A stretch of 11,755 nt of DNA, taken from assembly GCA_019421725.1 (NCBI GenBank), contig JAHZES010000024.1, positions 4,510-16,264 on the forward strand. The letters are read 5' to 3'. How positions within the stretch are numbered: position 1 is the stretch's first letter; each line of letters starts with the position of its first letter. The position numbers and the translations under genes were made by a program. Of this stretch, positions 1-6,733 are shown one piece after another. Source of the DNA: Clostridiales bacterium. GTDB lineage: Bacteria > Bacillota > Clostridia > Oscillospirales > Acutalibacteraceae. Under the pieces are notes generated by a model, which worked only from the letters and a program-made list of their open reading frames with translations, did not search any database and was not told the DNA's origin.

Positions 1-299
1 TTTATACCCGTACATTTTCTGCCGAGCCGGTCGAGCTGCTTGGTGTGCGTATTCCGGTGCAGAAATACACTGAGACATGGAACAAAGTCCGTGAGGAAAC
101 TGTTACGTTGACCGAACAGGAGGCGGTGGAGCAGGCGGAGCAGGAGTTCCGGAAACAGCTGGAGGAGCAGCTTCCGCAGGCAAAAGTGATTTCCTCGGTC
201 AAAACACGCCGGACACACAACGGCGTGCTGACGTTGACGGCGGCGCTGCAGTGCGAAGAAAATATTGCGCAGGAAGAGCAAATTTATCTGGAGGGGTAG
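1..299 (+). CDS. yqfD: Sporulation protein YqfD, C-terminal part only
   Basis: The reading frame is open from position 3 to a TAG stop at 297-299, giving the last 98 residues of a protein whose start lies outside the window. The visible part is hydrophilic and rich in Glu and Gln, with a helical stretch (TEQEAVEQAEQEFRKQLEEQ) followed by a beta-rich end (KVISSVKTRR, GVLTLTAALQC) and the closing ENIAQEEQIYLEG. This fits the C-terminal end of the YqfD family, membrane-linked proteins made in the mother cell during sporulation. The main support is position: yqfD lies directly before phoH in Bacillus and many Clostridia. The exact role of YqfD is not well understood. An internal GTG at 45 is not the start, because the frame continues upstream of it to the window edge. 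Confidence 0.8.
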   Translation, partial: YTRTFSAEPVELLGVRIPVQKYTETWNKVREETVTLTEQEAVEQAEQEFRKQLEEQLPQAKVISSVKTRRTHNGVLTLTAALQCEENIAQEEQIYLEG

Positions 300-394
300 C
301 ATTTGTTCCAGATAAAAAACAGTTTTTTTGTGCAAGAAAAACGGAAACTAAGAAAAAATTAATAAATAGTCCACATTTTTTGTGATTTTAGATA

Positions 395-423
395 GTGACG
401 AATCAAATGAAAAATGATATAAT
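395..423 (+). promoter_or_regulatory. Sigma-A-type extended -10 promoter upstream of phoH
   Basis: A perfect TATAAT lies at 418-423, preceded by TG at 415-416 (extended -10). A -35-like GTGACG lies at 395-400 with a 17-base spacer. Transcription would start near 430, about 40 bases before the phoH ATG. The surrounding gap (300-470) is A+T-rich and holds no other gene. The phoH-recO block can therefore be transcribed independently of yqfD, which fits a housekeeping block behind a sporulation gene. Confidence 0.75.
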
Positions 424-470
424 AAGAAAAACAAATTGGGGCAACCCGGAAATCAGAGTGAGAAAAACGA

Positions 471-1439
471 ATGGTGTTTGAACAAGTCATCAATGTAGAT
501 CGTATGGAACAGGCCGTGGCGTTGTTTGGCAGTTTTGATGAAAATGTCCGGCTGATCGAAACGGAGTACGGCGTCGCTATTATTATGCGCGGTAGCGAAC
601 TGAAGATTTCCGGAGATGCGGAAAATGTTTCGCAGGCTTCCCGTGTTGTGGAAAGCCTGCTGAGTCTGATCAACCGCGGGGAGGCGCTTACCGAACAGTC
701 GGTTCGTTACTGTATTTCACTGGTCAAAGACGGAAGCGAGGCAAAGCTGGAGGCGCTTGCGGGTGATTGCATCTGCATCACTGCCAAAGGGAAGCCGATT
801 AAACCGAAAACGCTCGGTCAGAAAAAATATATTGGCGCCATCAGGGAAAATACCATTACGCTCGGCATCGGCCCTGCAGGAACAGGTAAAACATATCTTG
901 CCGTAGCAATGGCGGTCGCTGCATTCCGTGCGCACGATATCAACCGTATCATTCTGACGAGACCGGCAGTGGAAGCAGGCGAAAAGCTCGGCTTTTTGCC
1001 GGGAGATCTGCAGCAAAAGGTGGATCCTTATCTTCGTCCGCTGTACGATGCGCTGTTTGATATGCTGGGTGCAGAAACGTATCAAAAATATGTTGAGCGC
1101 GGCAATATTGAAGTTGCACCGCTTGCTTATATGCGCGGACGTACGCTGGACGACAGCTTTATTATTCTTGACGAGGCACAGAACACGACCGGGGAACAGA
1201 TGAAAATGTTCCTGACACGGCTTGGGTTCGGCTCTAAAATGGTCATTACGGGAGACGTAACGCAAATCGATCTGCCGGACGGAAAACGGTCCGGCCTGAC
1301 TGAGGCGGAGCGTGTGCTGAAAAATGTTCCGGATATTTCCATTGTACGATTTGACGAAAAAGATGTTGTTCGGCACAAGCTTGTGCAGGATATCATCAAA
1401 GCATATGAAAAATACGAAGAAGGAAGGCGCGGCCGATGA
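471..1439 (+). CDS. phoH: PhoH family ATPase
   Basis: This 322-residue protein has the usual PhoH/PhoL length. The N-terminal ~110 residues match the extra domain of the longer PhoH-like proteins, and the P-loop ATPase domain follows. The Walker A motif GPAGTGKT is at residues 134-141 and the Walker B motif IILDEAQN at 231-238; VITGDVTQID at 258-267 is the conserved sensor-like stretch. PhoH proteins are cytoplasmic ATPases. Some relatives have RNA helicase or RNase links, and the gene travels with ybeY, which suggests an RNA-related role, but the substrate is not known. The ATG at 471 is preceded by only a weak purine-rich site (GAGTGAG, 455-461). The stop overlaps the ybeY start by 4 bases (ATGA, 1436-1439), suggesting coupled translation. 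Confidence 0.95.
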   Translation: MVFEQVINVDRMEQAVALFGSFDENVRLIETEYGVAIIMRGSELKISGDAENVSQASRVVESLLSLINRGEALTEQSVRYCISLVKDGSEAKLEALAGDCICITAKGKPIKPKTLGQKKYIGAIRENTITLGIGPAGTGKTYLAVAMAVAAFRAHDINRIILTRPAVEAGEKLGFLPGDLQQKVDPYLRPLYDALFDMLGAETYQKYVERGNIEVAPLAYMRGRTLDDSFIILDEAQNTTGEQMKMFLTRLGFGSKMVITGDVTQIDLPDGKRSGLTEAERVLKNVPDISIVRFDEKDVVRHKLVQDIIKAYEKYEEGRRGR

Positions 1440-1948
1440 CCGGAAAGATTAAAGTTATCATTGAAAACCGACAGAAAGAAGTTAAAATCCCCACAGGGTT
1501 GCGGATGCTGATTCGCCGCTGCTGCAATGCAGTGCTTAAAATGGAGAATTTCGACGGCTCCGCAGAGGTAAGCGTTAATTTTGTCAGCACAGAGGAGATC
1601 CAGCGGCTCAACAGAGAGTACCGCGGTAAGGATATGCCGACGGATGTGCTGTCTTTTCCGTTGGGTGAAAACGGCGTTTATGACGTCAATCATGACACCG
1701 GCGCGTATTTGCTTGGCGATATTGTCATCTGTATACAGAAGGCGGTGGAACAGGCGAAGCTTTACTCCCACTCACTGCAGAGGGAGGTCGGCTTCCTGAC
1801 TGCACATTCCATGCTGCATCTTTTGGGATATGACCACGAGCAGGGCGGCATTGAAGCAGTTCATATGCGTGAAAAGGAAGAAAAAATTATGGAGCTGCTC
1901 GGTTTGCCCAGCAGTGCCAGCTATGTGCTCGACGATGACGAAAAGTAA
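1436..1948 (+). CDS. ybeY: Endoribonuclease YbeY (rRNA maturation factor)
   Basis: This 170-residue protein has the zinc motif of the UPF0054/YbeY family: HSMLHLLGYDH, with His124, His128 and His134 as metal ligands. The conserved LNREYRGKDMPTDVLSFP stretch (residues 58-75) contains Arg60, the family's putative catalytic arginine. YbeY is a metal-dependent single-strand endoribonuclease needed for 16S rRNA 3'-end maturation and 70S quality control. It often acts with Era, encoded 0.5 kb downstream. The start overlaps the phoH stop. In Bacillus a pgpH-type HD phosphohydrolase gene sits between phoH and ybeY; it is missing here. The TAA stop shares one base with the next gene's ATG (TAATG, 1946-1950). 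Confidence 0.97.
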   Translation: MTGKIKVIIENRQKEVKIPTGLRMLIRRCCNAVLKMENFDGSAEVSVNFVSTEEIQRLNREYRGKDMPTDVLSFPLGENGVYDVNHDTGAYLLGDIVICIQKAVEQAKLYSHSLQREVGFLTAHSMLHLLGYDHEQGGIEAVHMREKEEKIMELLGLPSSASYVLDDDEK

Positions 1949-2460
1949 TGAAAAAAGAGCGGTATAGCTTTCGTGCGGCTGCACGCGGGGTTCTGCGCTG
2001 CATGGCAGAAGAACGTCATATGCGTTTTCACACGGCCGCAGTTCCGGTGGTGCTGTTGTTTTCGTTGTTCTTTTCGCTCTCCGCGGTGGAGTACGCTCTG
2101 CTCTTTTTAACGTTTGCGCTGGTGCTTGCGGCAGAGCTGATTAATTCCGCGTTGGAGCGTCTGGTAGATGTACAGATCCCGTTCTTTTCTAAAAATGCGG
2201 CGGCAGTCAAGGATTTTGCGGCGGGAGCCGTGCTTGTCTGCGCCGTTTTTTCTGTTCTGGTGGGAGCGGCAATTTTCTGGAAGCCCGAAGAGCTGGCACG
2301 GATCCCGGCTTTTTTTGCGGTGCATCCCGCGGCCGTGGCAGGTCTTGTTGCGCTGCTTGTCCTATTGGCGCTGTATGTGACGCTCGCGCCTGCGGGGATG
2401 CTGCGGCTGTGGCGAAAACTGCTTCGTCGGCTCGGAAAGTCCGGCCGTCCGGCAGAATAA
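1948..2460 (+). CDS. dgkA: Diacylglycerol/undecaprenol kinase family protein (DgkA), with C-terminal extension
   Basis: An integral membrane lipid kinase of 170 residues. The DgkA active site is complete: Glu63, Asn66 and Glu70 (ELINSALE), Lys88-Asp89 in VKDFAAGAVL, and Glu22 with His28 in EERHMRFH. The spacing equals that of E. coli Glu69/Asn72/Glu76/Lys94/Asp95 and Glu28. Hydrophobic segments lie at about 31-45, 48-66 and 91-110. In Gram-positive bacteria this family mostly phosphorylates undecaprenol for cell-wall lipid carrier recycling, but sequence alone does not separate this from diacylglycerol kinase activity. The protein is about 45 residues longer than the usual ~125: after residue 125 it has an extra membrane helix (about 126-147) and a basic tail. 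Translation is probably coupled to ybeY through the TAATG overlap. Confidence 0.92.
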   Translation: MKKERYSFRAAARGVLRCMAEERHMRFHTAAVPVVLLFSLFFSLSAVEYALLFLTFALVLAAELINSALERLVDVQIPFFSKNAAAVKDFAAGAVLVCAVFSVLVGAAIFWKPEELARIPAFFAVHPAAVAGLVALLVLLALYVTLAPAGMLRLWRKLLRRLGKSGRPAE

Positions 2461-2477
2461 AGGTGAAAAAACAGATT

Positions 2478-2481
2478 GGAG
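2478..2481 (+). promoter_or_regulatory. Ribosome binding site deciding the era start
   Basis: GGAG lies 6 bases before ATG 2488. It overlaps the alternative TTG start at 2476, which would add four residues, so ATG 2488 is favoured. A second AAAGGTG at 2458-2464 could serve the TTG at 11 bases' distance but is the weaker pairing. Confidence 0.6.
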
Positions 2482-2487
2482 TTTTTT

Positions 2488-3417
2488 ATGAATCAAAAGG
2501 AACCGACTGTGGGAAAAAACGCGTTTTTGGCAATCGTCGGCCGACCGAATGTGGGAAAGTCTTCGCTGCTGAATGCGCTTCTGGGCCAAAAGCTGGCTAT
2601 TGTTTCCTCAAAACCGCAGACGACCCGCACGAGGATCATGGGTGTGCTGACCCGCGGAGAATATCAGTATGTGTTTATTGATACCCCTGGGCTGCATCCT
2701 TCGCACAACCGACTGGACGATTATATGGCAAAGTCGATCTCATCTTCGGTGGCGGGTGTGGATGCGGTCATTTTGGTAACTGAGGCAGGACAGGAGATCG
2801 GCACAACAGAGAGGGAGTTGATCGAGACTGTTCGCTCGCAGCATCTCCCGGCAATTCTGGTGATCAACAAGATCGACCGGCTTGCGCAGAAGGAAAAGCT
2901 GATGGTTCAAATTGCAGCATACGCGCGGGAATATGAGTTTGAGGCGATCGTACCGCTTTCGGCGTTGACCGGCGACGGGCTTGACGGCCTTTTTTCAGAA
3001 ATCTCTTCGCTTGCGCAGGAAGGCCCGCATATGTTCGACGACGACGAGTTGACAGATATGCCGGAAAAAACGCTTGCGGGCGAGATGGTGCGCGAAAAAG
3101 CGCTGCGTCTGCTGCAAAAGGAAGTTCCACACGGCATCGCCGTCGCCGTAGAACGAATGACAGAGCGCAGTGACGGTTTGCTGGAGATCAGCGCAACTAT
3201 TTACTGCGAACGTGAAAGCCACAAGGGAATCATCATCGGAAAGCAGGGCGCCATGCTGAAGAAGATCGGCTCCTATGCACGGGAGGACCTTGAAAAGTTT
3301 TTTGGCTGCCGGGTAAATCTGCAGCTTTGGGTCAAGGTAAAAGAGGATTGGCGCAACCGCGACGCATTGCTGCGCAGCTTTGGCTACGATAAAAACAGCT
3401 TTGAGGATCCCGATTGA
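2488..3417 (+). CDS. era: GTPase Era
   Basis: This 309-residue GTPase (about 301 in E. coli and Bacillus) has all G motifs: G1 GRPNVGKS (18-25), G2 TTRTR (45-49), G3 DTPG (65-68), G4 NKID (127-130) and G5 SAL (158-160). The C-terminal KH domain carries IIIGKQGAMLKKIG (248-261). Era binds the 3' end of 16S rRNA and the 30S subunit and acts as an assembly checkpoint. Its partner YbeY is encoded in the same operon. The start at ATG 2488 is preferred because of the well-placed GGAG; TTG 2476 is possible. In Bacillus cdd lies between dgkA and era; here the gap is only 27 bases. Confidence 0.98.
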   Translation: MNQKEPTVGKNAFLAIVGRPNVGKSSLLNALLGQKLAIVSSKPQTTRTRIMGVLTRGEYQYVFIDTPGLHPSHNRLDDYMAKSISSSVAGVDAVILVTEAGQEIGTTERELIETVRSQHLPAILVINKIDRLAQKEKLMVQIAAYAREYEFEAIVPLSALTGDGLDGLFSEISSLAQEGPHMFDDDELTDMPEKTLAGEMVREKALRLLQKEVPHGIAVAVERMTERSDGLLEISATIYCERESHKGIIIGKQGAMLKKIGSYAREDLEKFFGCRVNLQLWVKVKEDWRNRDALLRSFGYDKNSFEDPD

Positions 3418-3450
3418 TGACGCAGCGGCGGAAAGGACGTGACAGTTCTC

Positions 3451-4197
3451 ATGCAGACCGCAACGGACGGGCTGGTGCTCAAGGAGCAAGCTGTCGGGGA
3501 AAACGACCGTCTGATTACGGTTTTGACACGAACGGACGGGCTGGTGCGTGCGTTTGCGCGCGGAGCGCGGAATTTCAAGAACCGCAGCGCTTCGGCAACG
3601 CAGATGCTTTCGTATTCTGATTTTGTCATTTTCCGCGGCAGAGAATCCAATGTGATCGATTCGGCCGAGAGCCGCAAGGTGTTTTTCGGCTTGCGCGGTG
3701 ATCTGACGAAGCTGACGCTGGCTCAGTATTTTGCCGAGCTGGCGCTGGCGGTCGCTCCGGAGGGCGACGATGCGTCGTCTTATCTGCGCCTGCTGCTCAA
3801 CGCGCTGCATTTTCTCGAAGAAGGAAAACGGCCGCCGCGGATCCTGAAAGCGGCGGTGGAAATGCGCCTGATGGCTTTTTCGGGCTACATGCCGAACCTG
3901 ATTGGCTGCAGTGTGTGCGGGCAGTACGAAAGCAAAACCGTGTTCTTTCGCCTGCGAGATGGGGAGATCGTCTGCGACCGCTGTTACCGTGCGGACGGCA
4001 GCCCTACCGTTGCATTGGAGCCGGGGGTACTGGCGGCGTTGCGCCACACGATTTATGCGCCGTTTGAAAAGGTTTTTTCCTTTGAACTTTCTCCGAGCGG
4101 TGAAAAACAGCTGGAAACGGCGTCGGAGCTGTATGTGCGTACCCAGCTGGAACGCGATTTTAAAACGCTGGAGTTTTACCGGCGTATTTCGGAATAA
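3451..4197 (+). CDS. recO: DNA repair protein RecO
   Basis: This 248-residue protein matches RecO in length and layout. The N-terminal OB fold starts TDGLVLKEQAVGENDRLITV and continues with VRAFARGARN. A helical domain follows, then a four-cysteine zinc finger CSVC...CDRC (Cys153, Cys156, Cys175, Cys178). RecO helps load RecA on SSB-coated single-stranded DNA with RecR (RecFOR pathway) and anneals strands. ATG 3451 aligns with the Bacillus RecO N-terminus. The alternative GTG at 3439 adds four residues but sits one base from the AAAGGA site (3432-3437). From ATG 3451 the spacing is 13 bases, a little long, so the start is uncertain by these four residues. It follows era by 33 bases, as in Bacillus. 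Confidence 0.93.
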   Translation: MQTATDGLVLKEQAVGENDRLITVLTRTDGLVRAFARGARNFKNRSASATQMLSYSDFVIFRGRESNVIDSAESRKVFFGLRGDLTKLTLAQYFAELALAVAPEGDDASSYLRLLLNALHFLEEGKRPPRILKAAVEMRLMAFSGYMPNLIGCSVCGQYESKTVFFRLRDGEIVCDRCYRADGSPTVALEPGVLAALRHTIYAPFEKVFSFELSPSGEKQLETASELYVRTQLERDFKTLEFYRRISE

Positions 4198-4210
4198 GTT
4201 CCGCAGCTTT

Positions 4211-4260
4211 GCCGTTTTGGGTTGAAAAACATATCCATCGGTATGAAGAAAAGGAACGGC
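4211..4260 (+). other. Nested inverted repeat in the recO-mutS2 gap (possible RNA structure)
   Basis: GCCGTT (4211-4216) is complementary to AACGGC (4255-4260). Inside lies a second hairpin, CATA-t-CC-atc-GG-TATG (4230-4245). Only three T follow, so it is a poor intrinsic terminator. It would lie in the mRNA just upstream of the mutS2 ribosome binding site. I found no convincing promoter in the gap. Confidence 0.4.
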
Positions 4261-4273
4261 TTTGATTGATGAT

Positions 4274-4278
4274 AGGAG
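4274..4278 (+). promoter_or_regulatory. Ribosome binding site deciding the mutS2 start
   Basis: AGGAG lies 5 bases before ATG 4284. Upstream in-frame starts (TTG 4266, ATG 4269) lie in front of or overlap this site and have no comparable site of their own. Confidence 0.7.
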
Positions 4279-4283
4279 AATTT

Positions 4284-6662
4284 ATGATAGAAAACGAACA
4301 AAAACATTATCGTGCGCTTGAACTTGATAAAGTGCTTGCTATGCTTGCACAGGAAACGTCCTGTGAGGATGCCGCGGAACGTGCGCGCGCAATCGTTCCG
4401 CAGAGCGATCTGGAAACCGTCCGGACGCTGCTGCAGGAAACCGACGACGCTTACCGCCTGACGGGCAGCTTCGGTTCCCCAAGCTTCGGCGGGCTGAACA
4501 GCTGCGAGAATTCCCTGCGCCGCGCCGCTGCCGGAGGAACGCTGACCATGGGCGAGCTGCTGAGAATTTCATCTTTGCTGCACGGAATGCGTGCCCTGAT
4601 TGAATGGCGCCGCCATTCGGAAGGCATGGTTACCTGTATCGACTGGCGCTTTGACGCGCTTTGCCAGAATAAATATCTGGAGGAAAAAATAGATTCCGCA
4701 ATCCTTTCGGAGGAAGAGATGGCGGATAACGCTTCTCCCGCGTTGAACGACATCCGGCGGAAGATCAGGAATGCATCCGGGCGTGTGCGTGAACAGCTGG
4801 ATAAAATGATTCGTTCAACGGCATATCAGAAGTATCTGCAGGATGCGATCGTCACCATGCGCGACGGGCGATACGTTGTACCGGTCAAGGCGGAATGCCG
4901 CGGCGAAATTCCCGGACTGGTCCACGACACCTCCGCCAGCGGCGCTACGGTGTTTGTGGAGCCGATGGGCGTGGTGGAGGCAAACAACGAGGTTCGTGTG
5001 CTGCAGGCAAAAGAAAAAACGGAGATCGAAAGGATCCTGACCGAGCTTTCTGCCGAGGCAGGAACCTTTGCCGACGCTATTATTGAAGGATATCACAGCG
5101 CACTGGAGCTGAACGTGATTTTTGCCAAAGCACATTTGGCGTACAAAATGAAGGCGTCTATGCCGATCATGAACGATGAAGGTCGGATTGCATTCAAAAA
5201 AGCGCGGCATCCGCTGATCGACCCGGCAAAGGTGGTACCGACCACGATCGAGCTTGGTTCTTCATTCGACACGCTTGTGATTACCGGCCCGAACACCGGC
5301 GGCAAAACCGTTGCGCTGAAAACGATTGGCCTGCTCAGCCTGATGGCAATGTGCGGCCTGCTGCTGCCGGTTTCCGATAACAGCGAGGCGTCCGTGTTTA
5401 CGCGTGTGCTTGCCGATATTGGTGATGAGCAGAGCATTGAGCAGTCGCTTTCCACTTTTTCCGCACATATGACAAATATTATTTCCATTATGAAGAAAGT
5501 CGATTCGCATAGTCTTGTGTTGATCGATGAGCTCGGCGCGGGAACCGATCCGGTCGAAGGCGCGGCGCTTGCACGCTCCATTCTGGAAAACATGCGCGCA
5601 AGCGGCTGCAGGATCGCCGCGACAACGCACTATGCGGAGCTGAAGGCCTTTGCTCTGCAGACAGCCGGTGTGGAAAATGCATGCTGCGAATTTGACGTTG
5701 CGACCCTTTGCCCGACGTATCGCCTGTTGATCGGCGTGCCCGGGCGTTCCAATGCGTTTGCGATTTCAGAGCGCCTCGGTATGAAGAGCGAAATTGTGGA
5801 ACGTGCGCGTGAGCTGCTTTCTACGGAAAATACCCGTTTTGAAGAAGTGGTGCGGAAATTGGAGCAAAGCCGCCAGGAGCTGGAAGAAGAAAAGCAGCTG
5901 ATCGCTTCGCTTCGCCGCGAGGCGGCCGAAGCGGCAAAGCAGCTGAACAGACAAAAAGAAGAGCAGGAGCGTCTGCGCCAGAACGAGATCGAAAAAGCAA
6001 AGGTGGAGGCGCGCAATTTGACTGCCCGCACCCGTGCACAGGCGGAGGCGCTTCTTGCGGAGTTGGATGAGCTGCGCAAGGACAAGGCGGCTGCTGATTC
6101 CGGAAAAGCCCGCGCCAATCTGCGTGCGGGTATTCGCGCGATGGAGGAAGCGTCTGATCCTGTCTCGCAGGGGCGCAGCAACGAAGGATACCGTTTGCCC
6201 CGGGAGCTGAAAAAAGGCGATACGGTTTTGATTTTTGATATTGATAAAAAAGCATCGGTGCTTTCTGCGCCGGACAAGAACGGAATGGTGGAGGTGCAGG
6301 CAGGCATCATTAAAACGCGCGTGCCGCTGACAAACCTCCGTTTGGTGGAAGAAAAGAAACGACCAGAGCCTTTGCGCCATGTGGCGACAAGGAACGTTCG
6401 TTCCAAAGCGGCAACACCGGTCAAAACAGAGGTGGATCTGCGCGGCAAAACGGTAGGAGAAGCGCTGATGGATCTTGACCAGTTTCTGGATTCTGCAGTG
6501 CTTATGGGCGTCGGCATGGTTTCCATTATTCATGGCAAAGGAACCGGAGCGCTGCGCAGTGCAGTGCAGCAGCATTTGAAAACGCACCCCAGCGTGAAGA
6601 GCTTTCGTCTCGGCGTTTACGGCGAAGGGGAAAACGGCGTCACCATTGCCGAGCTGAAGTAA
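4284..6662 (+). CDS. mutS2: Endonuclease MutS2
   Basis: This 792-residue protein (785 in Bacillus) has the MutS2 layout. N-terminal core and lever helices (1-310) lack the MutS mismatch-recognition domain. The ABC ATPase has Walker A GPNTGGKT (335-342), signature STFSAHM (390-396) and Walker B LVLIDELGAGTDP (411-423), with an ATTHYAELK switch stretch (445-453). A long charged coiled coil (about 515-605) and a small beta domain around 640-690 follow. The C-terminal Smr nuclease domain has DLRG (718-721) and HGKGTG (750-755). MutS2 suppresses homologous recombination in Helicobacter and Thermus; in Bacillus it splits collided ribosomes. Its neighbours here mostly serve the ribosome, but that does not choose between the roles. 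The start is ATG 4284, based on AGGAG at 4274-4278. Confidence 0.97.
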   Translation: MIENEQKHYRALELDKVLAMLAQETSCEDAAERARAIVPQSDLETVRTLLQETDDAYRLTGSFGSPSFGGLNSCENSLRRAAAGGTLTMGELLRISSLLHGMRALIEWRRHSEGMVTCIDWRFDALCQNKYLEEKIDSAILSEEEMADNASPALNDIRRKIRNASGRVREQLDKMIRSTAYQKYLQDAIVTMRDGRYVVPVKAECRGEIPGLVHDTSASGATVFVEPMGVVEANNEVRVLQAKEKTEIERILTELSAEAGTFADAIIEGYHSALELNVIFAKAHLAYKMKASMPIMNDEGRIAFKKARHPLIDPAKVVPTTIELGSSFDTLVITGPNTGGKTVALKTIGLLSLMAMCGLLLPVSDNSEASVFTRVLADIGDEQSIEQSLSTFSAHMTNIISIMKKVDSHSLVLIDELGAGTDPVEGAALARSILENMRASGCRIAATTHYAELKAFALQTAGVENACCEFDVATLCPTYRLLIGVPGRSNAFAISERLGMKSEIVERARELLSTENTRFEEVVRKLEQSRQELEEEKQLIASLRREAAEAAKQLNRQKEEQERLRQNEIEKAKVEARNLTARTRAQAEALLAELDELRKDKAAADSGKARANLRAGIRAMEEASDPVSQGRSNEGYRLPRELKKGDTVLIFDIDKKASVLSAPDKNGMVEVQAGIIKTRVPLTNLRLVEEKKRPEPLRHVATRNVRSKAATPVKTEVDLRGKTVGEALMDLDQFLDSAVLMGVGMVSIIHGKGTGALRSAVQQHLKTHPSVKSFRLGVYGEGENGVTIAELK

Positions 6663-6720
6663 CACAAGAATAATCCGGGAACGGCCCCCATAAAATATGG
6701 TAGGATAGGGCAGGCGTAAA

Positions 6721-6728
6721 AGAGGTGA
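6721..6728 (+). promoter_or_regulatory. Ribosome binding site for a TTG start at 6734
   Basis: AGAGGTGA is a strong Shine-Dalgarno match 5 bases before TTG 6734. The alternative GTG at 6725 lies inside this site and so cannot use it. This makes TTG 6734 the likelier start of the following gene. Confidence 0.65.
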
Positions 6729-6733
6729 TATTC

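Noticed and set aside
314..329. A-run / T-run pair (AAAAAA...TTTTTTT) after yqfD as a terminator
   Set aside because: The stem would be only A-T pairs around a three-base loop, too weak for an intrinsic terminator; it may still mark a pause.
717..1376. Open frame on the - strand (219 codons) inside phoH
   Set aside because: It is fully contained in phoH and its translation has no family features.
2995..4047. Long open frame on the - strand (350 codons) across era and recO
   Set aside because: It lies wholly antisense to two well-supported genes, its product has no recognisable domain, and it has low-complexity His/Arg/Gln-rich composition typical of shadow frames.
6688..6706. Hairpin CCATA/TATGG and -10-like TAGGAT or TAAAAT before the 6734 gene
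   Set aside because: No -35 hexamer lies at a usable distance and the five-base stem is weak; co-transcription with mutS2 is simpler.
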